A stretch of 18,379 nt of DNA from WYZ-LMO2 sp040514265 (GCA_040514265.1 JBEVCD010000050.1:1-18379); one strand, 5' to 3'; numbered from the stretch's first letter, positions 7,476 to 14,576 are shown. Numbers and translations are program-made. Notes: generated by a model not told the origin, from the letters alone.

Positions 7476-7999
7476 AACCAGTCGAGCATCCTCGTCTTCA
7501 TCTCCCTCCTCTTCCTCTCCATGAACCTTATCACGGTCGAGTGCTGGGCGCCTTCGATGAGCATCATCACGGCTTCCCTTGCAGCCGCTACCGCGTCGGC
7601 GTCACCTATTATCGCAACGTACTTGTCGCTCACAGCTACGTTCACTCCGAGGGTGTCCTCTATCTGCTTGCGCATTCTGCCCTCTTTTCCTATTATCCTT
7701 CCCTTCACCCTCTGCATCGCCTTCTCGCTTACGAACTGGGAGAGGTCTATCACTTCGAGCACGACCATCTCGTCTTCCAGCAGCTTCATCGCAACCTCCG
7801 GACTGAAACCCCTCGCTATAGCCGTAACGACATCGCGGGCGCGCATGAAGCTGAGCGAATCCCCGCACTCCAGCTTTACGGCGTTGCCCCTCACCTTTAT
7901 CCTGCATCCAGTCAGCTCCTCTATCCTCTTCTTTACCTCTCCGTCCTTCCCTATGAGAACAGCGATCCTGTCCTCGGGAACCTCAATCTCAAGCTCCAT
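7472..7999 (-). CDS. KH-domain RNA-binding protein, archaeal Dim2/Krr1-like
   Basis: This 175-residue protein has two KH domains. The first carries the GxxG loop GKDG (17-20, in AVLIGKDGEVKKRIEEL). The second carries GKEG (104-107, in RIIGKEGRMRKQIED). This double-KH form is the archaeal counterpart of eukaryotic Dim2/Pno1 and Krr1, which act in small-subunit ribosome maturation. The archaeal protein is thought to bind the 3' end region of 16S rRNA. Its place between rio1 and topA supports a role in ribosome biogenesis, since Rio1 is also a 40S maturation factor. I chose ATG 7999 because GGGTGGT lies just upstream and the start follows the rio1 stop by one base. A longer in-frame start at 8041 would overlap rio1 and lacks such a signal. 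Confidence 0.9.
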   Translation of the reverse strand: MELEIEVPEDRIAVLIGKDGEVKKRIEELTGCRIKVRGNAVKLECGDSLSFMRARDVVTAIARGFSPEVAMKLLEDEMVVLEVIDLSQFVSEKAMQRVKGRIIGKEGRMRKQIEDTLGVNVAVSDKYVAIIGDADAVAAAREAVMMLIEGAQHSTVIRFMERKRREMKTRMLDWL

Positions 8000-8000
8000 A

Positions 8001-8777
8001 TCAACCACCCGTAACCTCTTCGTAGAGCTCTTCCGCGTCAACCTTCACCCCAAATTTCGCAAAGAACCTGGCGATGTTCTTTAAATCTCTCCGCAGGTAG
8101 CTGTCGGCTAGCGGATGATCGACAAGCACAGCCTGCCCCATGTCTATCAGGTATACCTTGTCGAGCAGCATGATGTTGTATTCGCTCAGATCGGCGTGGA
8201 CGAGCTCCGCCCTCTTGTAGAGCTTTTTCACGTTTTTAATCACATCCTCGAAAACGTCGGAGGCTACGTCTTTCAGCTCCCTACCGATGTCAACGAGCGT
8301 CGGGGCTGGAACCTCGTTCTCGCCTATGAACTGCATCAGTATGACGTTCTTCATATGCTCGTAGGGGCGGGGCACGCTGACGCCCGCTTCGTATGCTCTT
8401 TCGAGGTTTCTGAACTCCTTCTCGGTCCATACGAATATCTTCTCTTTCGGCGAGATTCTGCGCATGTCGAAACGGCGGTCGCCGAAGAGATATTCGTCGA
8501 GCTTTTCGAACTCGCTCGTCTCTATCCTGTAGATCTTCACAGCCATCGGTACGTCCTTGCCCTCGTAGCACCCATCGGCGTAGAAGACGTTCGCCTCCTT
8601 TCCCGTGCTCACGACGCCGCCAAGGGCTTTTATGTATCCTTTCGCCGAGAGTTTGTAGAGGGTCTTCAGCGTTCTGCCGTCCAAGACCTCCTCGTATATT
8701 TTCCTCTCCTCGCTGTCGATCTCCTTTATTCTGAGTCTGTCTAACAGCTTGTCGAGCTCTCGAACTCTGTCTTTCAC
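8001..8777 (-). CDS. rio1: RIO1-type serine/threonine protein kinase
   Basis: Rio1 is an atypical protein kinase/ATPase acting in late small-subunit maturation. The 258 residues match the length of the A. fulgidus Rio1. Visible motifs are the glycine-poor P-loop STGKEANVF (57-65), ATP lysine K81 (AVKIY), hinge MQFIGE (148-153), catalytic HADLSEYN (D196, N201) and metal-binding IDMGQAV (D212). The STGKEA and IDMGQ forms mark RIO1 rather than RIO2. There is no N-terminal winged helix, unlike RIO2. The GTG start at 8777 lies about 25 nt from a TATA box and has no ribosome-binding site, so it is probably leaderless. An ATG at 8784 is in another frame. It is the first gene of the rio1-KH-topA(-spoVG) run. 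Confidence 0.95.
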   Translation of the reverse strand: MKDRVRELDKLLDRLRIKEIDSEERKIYEEVLDGRTLKTLYKLSAKGYIKALGGVVSTGKEANVFYADGCYEGKDVPMAVKIYRIETSEFEKLDEYLFGDRRFDMRRISPKEKIFVWTEKEFRNLERAYEAGVSVPRPYEHMKNVILMQFIGENEVPAPTLVDIGRELKDVASDVFEDVIKNVKKLYKRAELVHADLSEYNIMLLDKVYLIDMGQAVLVDHPLADSYLRRDLKNIARFFAKFGVKVDAEELYEEVTGG

Positions 8778-8797
8778 GCGTCATGTTGGGAGCGGGG

Positions 8798-8806
8798 TAT
8801 TTATAA
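8798..8806. promoter_or_regulatory. Shared palindrome-like TATA box between rio1 and dph2
   Basis: TATTTATAA (TTATAAATA on the minus strand) sits in the 51-bp gap between the divergent genes. Its centre is about 25 nt from the rio1 GTG and 27 nt from the dph2 ATG, the standard spacing for leaderless starts in both directions. No second TATA-like tract is present. Confidence 0.65.
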
Positions 8807-8828
8807 CATTGCGGGTTAGCCTTTGAAG

Positions 8829-9719
8829 ATGCGCGTAGCGATCCAGTTACCGGACGGGCTGAAGGTTAAAGCTTTGGAGATCGCGAAAGAGTGGATGGAG
8901 AAGGGTTACGAGGTCGTGATTTCGGGCGACTCGTGCTTCGGCGCGTGCGATGTAGATTTCAGACTGCTCGAACACGCCGACATGCTCGTTCACTACGCCC
9001 ACACCCCCATAATCGAAGACGACAGGATCGTTTACGTCCCCTACCCCGTCGACTACGATCCACACATAGACTTCGAGTTTGCAGAAAGGAGACTCCTACT
9101 GGCTGCGACCGCTCAATACTGCCACAGGCTTCGTGAAGTTAAGGAGCACCTCGAATCCAAAGGTTATGAGGTTCTGCTGAGGAGGGGCGACGCTAGGGTT
9201 AAGCTGGAGGGGCAGGTTCTGGGCTGCAACTACAGCGCTCTGAGGGGAGAAGCCGATGCGGTCCTGTTGATTTCAGACGGCGTTTTCCACGCGAAGGGAG
9301 CTGCGCTCTACACGGGGAAGAAGGTCTACGCTTACAACCCGCTGACGAGGGAGCTTGAAGTCGTTACGGCTGAGAACTTCGTCAGAGAGAGGTACGTCCA
9401 GATCGCGAGGTGCTACGGGAAGAGGAAGGTCGGAGTGCTGCTGTCGAAGAAGCCGGGGCAGAGAAGGGAAACTCTGGCTTTCGAACTCGCGAAGCTTGCG
9501 AGGGAGAGAGGTTTCGAAGCCTTCGTGGTCAGCATAGATGACGTAACAACCGAGAAGCTCGCGAACCTCCCCTTCGAATTCTACGTGAACACGGCTTGTC
9601 CACGCGTTACCTACGACGACTACCGGAACTTCTCCAAACCAATCATATCCCCGCAGGAGTTCAGACTTTTGCTCGGACTTGACGGAGAGTTAAAACTCGA
9701 TGAAATTACTATTGTGTAA
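8829..9719 (+). CDS. dph2: Diphthamide biosynthesis enzyme Dph2
   Basis: Dph2 catalyses the first step of diphthamide synthesis. It transfers the 3-amino-3-carboxypropyl group of S-adenosylmethionine to a histidine of elongation factor 2, using a non-classical radical [4Fe-4S] cluster. The 296-residue protein has the three cluster cysteines expected of archaeal Dph2: C40 at the end of GDSCFGACD, C133 in VLGCNYS and C257 in NTACPRV. The N-terminal IQLPDGLK is also a family hallmark. The archaeal enzyme acts as a homodimer, so no dph1 is expected. I chose ATG 8829 because it lies 27 nt from the TATA centre. A TTG at 8823 would add two residues. Confidence 0.94.
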   Translation: MRVAIQLPDGLKVKALEIAKEWMEKGYEVVISGDSCFGACDVDFRLLEHADMLVHYAHTPIIEDDRIVYVPYPVDYDPHIDFEFAERRLLLAATAQYCHRLREVKEHLESKGYEVLLRRGDARVKLEGQVLGCNYSALRGEADAVLLISDGVFHAKGAALYTGKKVYAYNPLTRELEVVTAENFVRERYVQIARCYGKRKVGVLLSKKPGQRRETLAFELAKLARERGFEAFVVSIDDVTTEKLANLPFEFYVNTACPRVTYDDYRNFSKPIISPQEFRLLLGLDGELKLDEITIV

Positions 9720-9758
9720 CAGAAATTTTTTCAAAACTGATGATTTAGTATAGTCTTA

Positions 9759-11168
9759 ATGAAGGCTGTAGCGACAGCCTCCTTCTTAGGAATCCTCGCG
9801 CTGTTACCTCTGATATTAGTCGATACTGGTTACGCTGCGTTAGCCGAACCGGTAGCCTACACGATGGCTATCGTTCTCACGTCCACGTCTCTCCTCTTTT
9901 CGGTCATTCTGGTTGCAAAGTCTGGAGGTGAAAGGCGAACCTTCGCAGCCTCGGCTGTGCTCACATCACTGCTCATGCTGCTCGGTGTCGTGCTGGTATC
10001 GTTCGTTGTTTACTCCGGAACCGAACCCCTCGACTTTCGCTACGCTTTTACCCTCGCTCCGCTGCCCCTCGTAACCTTCGGCGCAGCGAAGCTCGTGAAG
10101 GACTGGAGGTTCCTGAAACCGGAAAGCCTCGTCGCGACCCTCGTAGCTTCGGCGGTTATAGTCATAAACTACACGGCGCTTAAAGCCATCGTGTGCGCGA
10201 TTCCGCTGTATATCCTGACTTCAATCGTCATCTGCATCGCCGGGGTCATCATTTACTCGATCCTGCTCGTCATCTACATCGGCGTCGAGGCGAGAACTTA
10301 CTGGCTCTCCGTGCTGTCCTTCCTGATATTCTACGACCTGATGATCCTCGCATTCATAAAAAGCCAGTGCGTCGGCGACCCTCTGTACACTTATCCGACC
10401 TTCTGCTACAACCTCTCTCTGGTAGCTCTCGTCGTCGGTCTCTACGAGATATACAGAGGTGAAATAGTCACTTTCAGTCTGGGGGAGCTCGAAGAGCGGC
10501 GCAGAAAGTTAGAAAAACTTTACAGGAGACTTGAGGAGCTCAGAGACGTTCTGTCGGTAATAAACAAGATGCTGAGGCACGACATCCTGAACAAGCTGCA
10601 CATAATACACGGTTACATCGAAGCTTACGAGCAGACGAAGGATGCGACGCTACTAGAGAGGGCGAGGGACACCGTTTGGGAGTGTGTGCGTTACATAGAG
10701 AGGTTAAGAGACCTCGAAAGGGCTATCAGCTCGGGAAGCGAGGAGTTGAAGCCAGTTTCAGTCAGGGAAGTCGTCGAGGACGTGCTCAAGAATTACGATC
10801 TGGAAGCCAGAGTAAATGGAAGGTGTGTGGCAATGGCTGACGACGCTCTTTACGCCGTGATAGACAACATACTGTCTAACGTAGCGAAGCACTCCGGCAG
10901 CAGAAGGGTCGATGTGCTGTTGTCGGAATACGAAGACGAGTGCGAGATAAGGATAGCCGACTACGGTATCGGAATTCCGGACGAGCTCAAGCAGAAGGTC
11001 TTCGAGGAAGGCTTCAGCGCAACCGGGGGGAGCGGTCTGGGGCTTTACATAGTCAGAAAGGTCGTGGAGAGGTACGGCGGCAGGATATGGATAGAGGACA
11101 ACAAGCCCCGCGGAACGGTCTTTGTGATAAGGTTAAAAACACCGAAGAGTAGAATGAAACCGCTGTGA
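9759..11168 (+). CDS. Membrane-bound sensor histidine kinase with a multi-helix N-terminal sensor
   Basis: This 469-residue protein has two parts. Residues 1-235 contain about seven to eight hydrophobic helices and no recognisable soluble sensor domain, so it probably senses a signal in or near the membrane. A charged coiled-coil-like helix (about 239-270) leads into the dimerisation domain, with the phosphorylatable H274 in MLRHDILNKL. The catalytic ATPase domain follows, with N-box DNILSNVAKHS (N370, N374), G1 ADYGIGIP (D401), F-box FEEGF (415-419) and G2 GGSGLGLYIV (423-432). All catalytic residues are present. No response regulator is encoded in the window, so its partner is unknown. The upstream promoter is poorly defined (AAATTTTTT near 9723). 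Its stop codon lies inside the C box of a small RNA. Confidence 0.93.
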   Translation: MKAVATASFLGILALLPLILVDTGYAALAEPVAYTMAIVLTSTSLLFSVILVAKSGGERRTFAASAVLTSLLMLLGVVLVSFVVYSGTEPLDFRYAFTLAPLPLVTFGAAKLVKDWRFLKPESLVATLVASAVIVINYTALKAIVCAIPLYILTSIVICIAGVIIYSILLVIYIGVEARTYWLSVLSFLIFYDLMILAFIKSQCVGDPLYTYPTFCYNLSLVALVVGLYEIYRGEIVTFSLGELEERRRKLEKLYRRLEELRDVLSVINKMLRHDILNKLHIIHGYIEAYEQTKDATLLERARDTVWECVRYIERLRDLERAISSGSEELKPVSVREVVEDVLKNYDLEARVNGRCVAMADDALYAVIDNILSNVAKHSGSRRVDVLLSEYEDECEIRIADYGIGIPDELKQKVFEEGFSATGGSGLGLYIVRKVVERYGGRIWIEDNKPRGTVFVIRLKTPKSRMKPL

Positions 11169-11211
11169 TGAAAGGGCCCCTCTGACGCGTGATGAGGGTC
11201 TTGAGTTCTGA
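11165..11211 (+). ncRNA. C/D box guide sRNA candidate
   Basis: The 47-nt core has all four boxes in order with canonical spacing: box C GTGATGA (11165-11171), 10-nt guide AAGGGCCCCT, box D' CTGA (11182-11185), 3-nt spacer, box C' GTGATGA (11189-11195), 12-nt guide GGGTCTTGAGTT, box D CTGA (11208-11211). Archaeal C/D sRNAs assemble with L7Ae, Nop5 and fibrillarin and direct 2'-O-methylation of the target base paired five positions before D or D'. By that rule the D guide targets a C within AACTCAAGACCC. The D' guide targets a G within AGGGGCCCTT. The RNA fills the gap between convergent genes: box C contains the histidine kinase stop codon, and box D ends two bases before the rpoL stop. The terminal stem is weak. 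Targets were not searched. Confidence 0.85.
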
Positions 11212-11213
11212 GC

Positions 11214-11474
11214 CTATATCTGCTCCAGAAGAGCCCGGCAATCTCTGATTATTCTCTCGTTCGCCCTCTTTATCACCTCTATCGGGTTCTCGCCGTTCGT
11301 TCTTACATAGAGTTCCGGCTCGCCAACTAGCGGGTGGGGGATCCTGTACCTCGCTATCACGACGTGTTCGTCTTCGGCTAGGTACTGCTGGAGCAGGTTG
11401 AGGAACGTGTGATCCTCGCCCCTAACGATCATCTTGACGTAGTCGTCTCCAATTTCTACGATCTTTATCTCCAT
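11214..11474 (-). CDS. rpoL: DNA-directed RNA polymerase subunit L (Rpo11)
   Basis: Subunit L is the archaeal counterpart of eukaryotic RPB11/AC19 and of the N-terminal dimerisation part of bacterial alpha. It pairs with subunit D during RNA polymerase assembly. The protein has 86 residues, the normal archaeal length. It shows the family hallmark GEDHTFLNLLQQYL near 19-32, then ARYRIPHPLVGEPELYVRTNG and a C-terminal amphipathic helix. ATG 11474 is about 25 nt from an AAATTTAAG TATA-like element on the minus strand, so the mRNA is probably leaderless. It is divergent from the aIF2-gamma gene. Confidence 0.96.
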   Translation of the reverse strand: MEIKIVEIGDDYVKMIVRGEDHTFLNLLQQYLAEDEHVVIARYRIPHPLVGEPELYVRTNGENPIEVIKRANERIIRDCRALLEQI

Positions 11475-11494
11475 AAAGCTGCGGTCGAGGGATG

Positions 11495-11503
11495 AAATTT
11501 AAG
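11495..11503 (-). promoter_or_regulatory. rpoL TATA box
   Basis: CTTAAATTT on the minus strand is centred about 25 nt before the rpoL ATG at 11474. Unlike three other divergent pairs in this window, the rpoL/aIF2-gamma gap (78 bp) holds two separate TATA elements. Confidence 0.55.
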
Positions 11504-11521
11504 CGTGTCGATGGTCAGCAC

Positions 11522-11530
11522 TTTTAAATA
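11522..11530 (+). promoter_or_regulatory. aIF2-gamma TATA box
   Basis: TTTTAAATA is centred about 27 nt before the ATG at 11553 and about 21 nt after an earlier in-frame ATG at 11505. It therefore supports 11553 as the real, leaderless start. Confidence 0.65.
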
Positions 11531-11552
11531 CACCCCTCGAATTTTTAGTTTC

Positions 11553-12776
11553 ATGAAGGAAGTTCCGCTTCCGGAGGTGAACATAGGTCTGGTGGGTCAC
11601 GTTGATCACGGTAAAACCACGCTAGTAGCTGCTTTGAGCGGTGTGTGGACCGACAGGCACAGCGAGGAGATAAAAAGGGGCATATCGATAAAACTCGGCT
11701 ACGCCGACTGCACGTTTCGGAAGTGCCCCCTCTGCGAGCCGCCGCAGGCTTACACGGTTGAAGAGGTTTGCCCAATTCACGGCGTCGAGACAGAGATTCT
11801 CCGGACTGTGAGCTTCGTCGACAGTCCGGGGCACGAGATGCTGATGGCGACGATGCTCAGCGGGGCAGCGCTGATGGATGGAGCCGTCCTCGTTATCGCC
11901 GCAAACGAGAAGTGTCCCCGCCCTCAGACAAAGGAGCACCTGATGGCGCTGCAGATAATCGGCGTGGACAAGATAGTCATAGCGCAGAACAAGATAGATA
12001 TCGTGAGTAAGGAGAGAGTCCTCGAAAACTACAGGGAGATAAAGGAGTTCGTGAAGGGAACTATAGCCGAAAACGCTCCGATAATCCCGATCTCAGCCCA
12101 GCAGAAGATAAATCTCGACGCGCTCATAGAGGCGATAGAGGAAACAATTCCGACGCCTGAGAGAGACCTCGACTCCCCCCCGCTGATGCACATAGCGAGG
12201 AGCTTCGACGTGAACAAGCCCGGAACGCCGCCGGAGAAGCTTCTCGGCGGAGTCGTCGGCGGGAGCCTTTCGAGAGGAAGACTGAGGGTCGGCGACGAGA
12301 TCGAGATAAGACCGGGTGTGAAGGATGAGAGGGGCAACTGGCAGCCCATAATAACGGAGGTCCAGAGCATAATGGCTTCCGGCAGGTTCATCGAAGAAGC
12401 CACGCCCGGTGGGCTGATAGGCGTCGCCACGAAGCTGGATCCGTACTACACAAAGAGCGACGCGCTTGTCGGCAACGTGCTCGGACACGTCAACGAGCTG
12501 CCGGACGTTCTCGACAGCTTTACCATGGAGGTGCAACTGCTTGAGAAGGTCGTCGGACTTGAAGAGGACGTGGAAGTTGAGAAGATAAAGATGAACGAGC
12601 CCCTCATGCTTGCAGTCGGAACGTCGATAACGCTCGCAGTAGTGACGTCTGCGAGGGACGACGTAGTCGAGGTCAAACTTCGCCGCCCAGTCTGTGCCGA
12701 ATCTGGATGGAGAGTTGCGATAAGCAGGAGAGTAGGTTCGAGATGGAGGCTAATAGGGGCAGGGGTAATCGTGTAG
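11553..12776 (+). CDS. eif2g: Translation initiation factor IF-2 subunit gamma (aIF2-gamma)
   Basis: This GTPase subunit of the heterotrimeric aIF2 complex delivers initiator methionyl-tRNA to the small ribosomal subunit. The 407 residues show the GTP-binding motifs G1 GHVDHGKTT (15-23), G3 DSPGHE (90-95), G4 NKID (146-149) and G5 SAQ (181-183). A zinc knuckle with four cysteines (C53, C58, C61, C73) is diagnostic for the gamma subunit against EF-1alpha and SelB. Domains II and III follow with GGVVGGSLSRGRLRVGDEIE and KLRRPVC. The start at 11553 gives MKEVPLPEVNIGLVGH. A 16-residue longer frame from 11505 would place the TATA box inside the gene. It overlaps the downstream PIN gene by 34 nt. 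Confidence 0.96.
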   Translation: MKEVPLPEVNIGLVGHVDHGKTTLVAALSGVWTDRHSEEIKRGISIKLGYADCTFRKCPLCEPPQAYTVEEVCPIHGVETEILRTVSFVDSPGHEMLMATMLSGAALMDGAVLVIAANEKCPRPQTKEHLMALQIIGVDKIVIAQNKIDIVSKERVLENYREIKEFVKGTIAENAPIIPISAQQKINLDALIEAIEETIPTPERDLDSPPLMHIARSFDVNKPGTPPEKLLGGVVGGSLSRGRLRVGDEIEIRPGVKDERGNWQPIITEVQSIMASGRFIEEATPGGLIGVATKLDPYYTKSDALVGNVLGHVNELPDVLDSFTMEVQLLEKVVGLEEDVEVEKIKMNEPLMLAVGTSITLAVVTSARDDVVEVKLRRPVCAESGWRVAISRRVGSRWRLIGAGVIV

Positions 12777-13147
12777 CCGTAATAGACACGAACGTACTGA
12801 TGTACGTCTTCCTGAACAGGGTGGACGTGATCTCTCAGCTCAGGGAGCTCGGATTCAGAAGACTCATCGTGCCTTCGAGTGTTGTCAAGGAGCTCGAAAA
12901 CCTGTCTAGGAGCCTGAGGGGGAAAGAGAAGAGGGCTGCACTCTTCGCACTCGAACTCATCGAGAGGGAAGGCATCGAGGTCGTCGAGGTCACCAAGAGG
13001 AGGGACGAGGCGGTCTTGGAGTTAGCCGAGAAACTGGGAGGCTGCGTGATTACGAACGACAAGAGCCTGAAAAGGGTAGCCAGGGAGAGGGGGTTGCCGG
13101 TAGGAACGCTCAGAGAGGGTAGCTACATCGAGGTTACAGAGTTCTGA
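12743..13147 (+). CDS. PIN-domain ribonuclease-like protein (Fcf1/Utp24-like group)
   Basis: This 134-residue single-domain PIN protein carries the conserved acidic residues: D15 in VIDTNVLM, E50 in VVKELENL and D106 in ITNDKSL, with D88 possibly contributing. PIN domains cut RNA using metal ions. Position directly behind aIF2-gamma is conserved in archaea, and the A. fulgidus counterpart AF0591 has the same neighbour as I recall it. This points to a housekeeping rRNA-processing role like eukaryotic Fcf1/Utp24 rather than a VapC toxin, and no antitoxin gene is adjacent. The start at ATG 12743 overlaps aIF2-gamma by 34 nt. ATG 12707 would add 12 residues without a better ribosome site. The 3' end overlaps the convergent methyltransferase by 14 nt. 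Confidence 0.85.
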   Translation: MEANRGRGNRVAVIDTNVLMYVFLNRVDVISQLRELGFRRLIVPSSVVKELENLSRSLRGKEKRAALFALELIEREGIEVVEVTKRRDEAVLELAEKLGGCVITNDKSLKRVARERGLPVGTLREGSYIEVTEF

Positions 13148-14051
13148 GAATCCTCTTCACTTCCCTCGCAACCGCTCTGGCAAGCGGAACCGGAACGGCT
13201 TCGCCCACCATCGAGTACTGCACTCTCAAGCCGCCCGCAAAAACGTGATCGTCGGGGAAACCCATCAGCCTCGCGTGCTCCCTCACACTCAGCAGCCTGT
13301 CAACGAAGGGGTGCACGAACCTGGAATGCCCCATCACCGGCGGAGCTGGGCGGTAGGGGTGCAGCCTCACGTAGTTCCTGTAGCGACCCCTCGCACCCTC
13401 GAAACTCACGAGCGACTCGCCCCACTTCAGATTTCTGACATCCCTCGTGAGCTTCTCCGCTCTGTGGTTCGGCACGTCGTCGCTGAGCTCTACGAGATCG
13501 CCTATGGCGTCTATGACCCTCGGATTCTTCTTAGAAGGCTCCGGGGAAATTTTGAAGTTCGAGATGAACACTCTCTTTCGCTTCGACGGGTTTCCGTAAT
13601 CTTCTGCCCTCAGAACGTTGAAGTGAACGTCGTAACCTGCTTTTCTGAATTCTCTTATCAGAGCCTCTCTCACGTCCAGAATTCCGGGAACGTTCTCCAT
13701 CACGAACACCTTCGGCTTTAACTCCTTCACGAGTCTGACGAAGTGCAGCGTCAGCTGACCTCTCTTATCGACGTAAAGCCTGTCGCTGGCTTTTGCAAAT
13801 CGCGTCGCGTTCGCAGCCGTGAACGGTTCGCAGGGCGGCGAACCTATCAGAACTTCGACGTCGCCGCAAATTCTCTCTATATCCCTTCCGGTCACGAGCT
13901 TCACGTCCTTCTCAATCACCTCGGCGTCGAAGTTTAGTCTGTACGTTTCGGCGACGGGTTTGAAGTTCTCCACAGCCGCGACTACCTCGAAGCCCTCCTC
14001 CACGAACCCCCTGCTGAACCCCCCGGCGCCGGCGAATAGGTCGACGAGCAC
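13134..14051 (-). CDS. DNA (cytosine-5-)-methyltransferase
   Basis: This C5-cytosine DNA methyltransferase of the Dcm/Dnmt fold uses S-adenosylmethionine. Motifs seen, numbered from the chosen start, are motif I DLFAGAGGFSRGF (4-16), motif IV GSPPCEPF (nucleophile C74), motif VI ENVPG (119-123), motif VIII NPSKRKRVF (154-162) and motifs IX/X QYSMVGEAVPVPLA (278-291). At 305 residues it has a short target-recognition region (about 170-260), as expected for one short site. The start is uncertain. GTG 14051 puts motif I at the N-terminus as is usual, while TTG 14114 adds 21 residues and overlaps the upstream gene by 32 nt. No restriction enzyme gene is adjacent, so it may be an orphan methyltransferase. 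Its position downstream of hypothetical C suggests co-transcription. Confidence 0.9.
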   Translation of the reverse strand: MLVDLFAGAGGFSRGFVEEGFEVVAAVENFKPVAETYRLNFDAEVIEKDVKLVTGRDIERICGDVEVLIGSPPCEPFTAANATRFAKASDRLYVDKRGQLTLHFVRLVKELKPKVFVMENVPGILDVREALIREFRKAGYDVHFNVLRAEDYGNPSKRKRVFISNFKISPEPSKKNPRVIDAIGDLVELSDDVPNHRAEKLTRDVRNLKWGESLVSFEGARGRYRNYVRLHPYRPAPPVMGHSRFVHPFVDRLLSVREHARLMGFPDDHVFAGGLRVQYSMVGEAVPVPLARAVAREVKRILRTL

Positions 14052-14082
14052 GGATAAACTTGGAGAACGCGGAAGAAAACGT

Positions 14083-14556
14083 TTACTTGAAGGTTTCGGG
14101 TATAGCCTTCCCAAGCTCCACGAGGAACCTCAGACCCTGCGAGATCAGCTGCGCCACGTCGCTGGCGAGCCTTTCGAGCAGCGTTAGATCGCTGGAAAGA
14201 AGTTCGTAGGCGTTCCTGTAGATGTACGCCAGCCCCTTCGTCCCCTGCGGGTCGCCGAAGAACTCCGTCGCGTTGCTTCCGAGGACGTTTATCGCTGCTG
14301 CGGTGTTGTTCAAAGCCGTCTCGTTGTTTAGAGTAACGTTGAGAACTTTCTCTGCGATCTCCGACGTCCAGTAGGAGTTCACGAGCAGGCCGTAGATAAC
14401 TCCCCAAACGTTCGAGAAATTGAGACTTTTTCCCTGAGCAGCGAGAGTCTCGTTAGTAGCCGAAGCTACCATAAGCTGAAGCAGGTTGGCGACGGCTTCC
14501 AGCGAAAGTGCTACGTAGCTTATCGCAAGTTCGGCAACATCGGCAACCGAAACCAC
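14083..14556 (-). CDS. Hypothetical protein C, asparagine-rich, paralogue of the 16681-17121 product
   Basis: I do not recognise this 157-residue protein. It begins with a hydrophobic, mostly helical stretch (about 4-33) without a leading positive charge. A central block follows with FSNVWGVIYG (47-56), GSNATEFFGDPQGTKGL (93-109), and a final amphipathic helix. The central block aligns without gaps to the product of 16681-17121 (GSNSTEIFGDFEGSRGM), so the two are paralogues. Six N-x-S/T sequons occur (N35, N47, N73, N78, N83, N95), many for a thermophile protein, which suggests an extracytoplasmic, possibly glycosylated location. The start is GTG 14556, about 26 nt after a TATA-like tract, so it may be leaderless with its own promoter. 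An ATG at 14558 is out of frame. It lies between the prenyltransferase and methyltransferase genes. Confidence 0.82.
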   Translation of the reverse strand: MVSVADVAELAISYVALSLEAVANLLQLMVASATNETLAAQGKSLNFSNVWGVIYGLLVNSYWTSEIAEKVLNVTLNNETALNNTAAAINVLGSNATEFFGDPQGTKGLAYIYRNAYELLSSDLTLLERLASDVAQLISQGLRFLVELGKAIPETFK

Positions 14557-14576
14557 ATTGTTAGTCTCTCACAGGG

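Noticed and set aside
7563..7568. Minus-strand TGATGA within the KH gene as a C/D sRNA
   Set aside because: No matching D boxes are present and the site is coding.
6783..8084. Long forward open frame of about 430 codons over topA, the KH gene and the rio1 end
   Set aside because: It is antisense to three strongly recognised genes and its product is low-complexity and Ser/Arg-rich with no domain. It is a codon-bias shadow.
9738..9744. CTGATGA before the histidine kinase gene as a second C box
   Set aside because: No D', C' or D box follows at the required spacing, so a C/D sRNA is not supported.
12743..13147. PIN gene as a VapC-type toxin of a toxin-antitoxin pair
   Set aside because: No antitoxin gene precedes it. 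It overlaps aIF2-gamma, a position conserved for the housekeeping Fcf1-like PIN protein in archaea.
13134..14114. Methyltransferase as part of a restriction-modification or mobile island
   Set aside because: No endonuclease, integrase, transposase, tRNA or direct repeat is found around it, and codon use looks like that of its neighbours.
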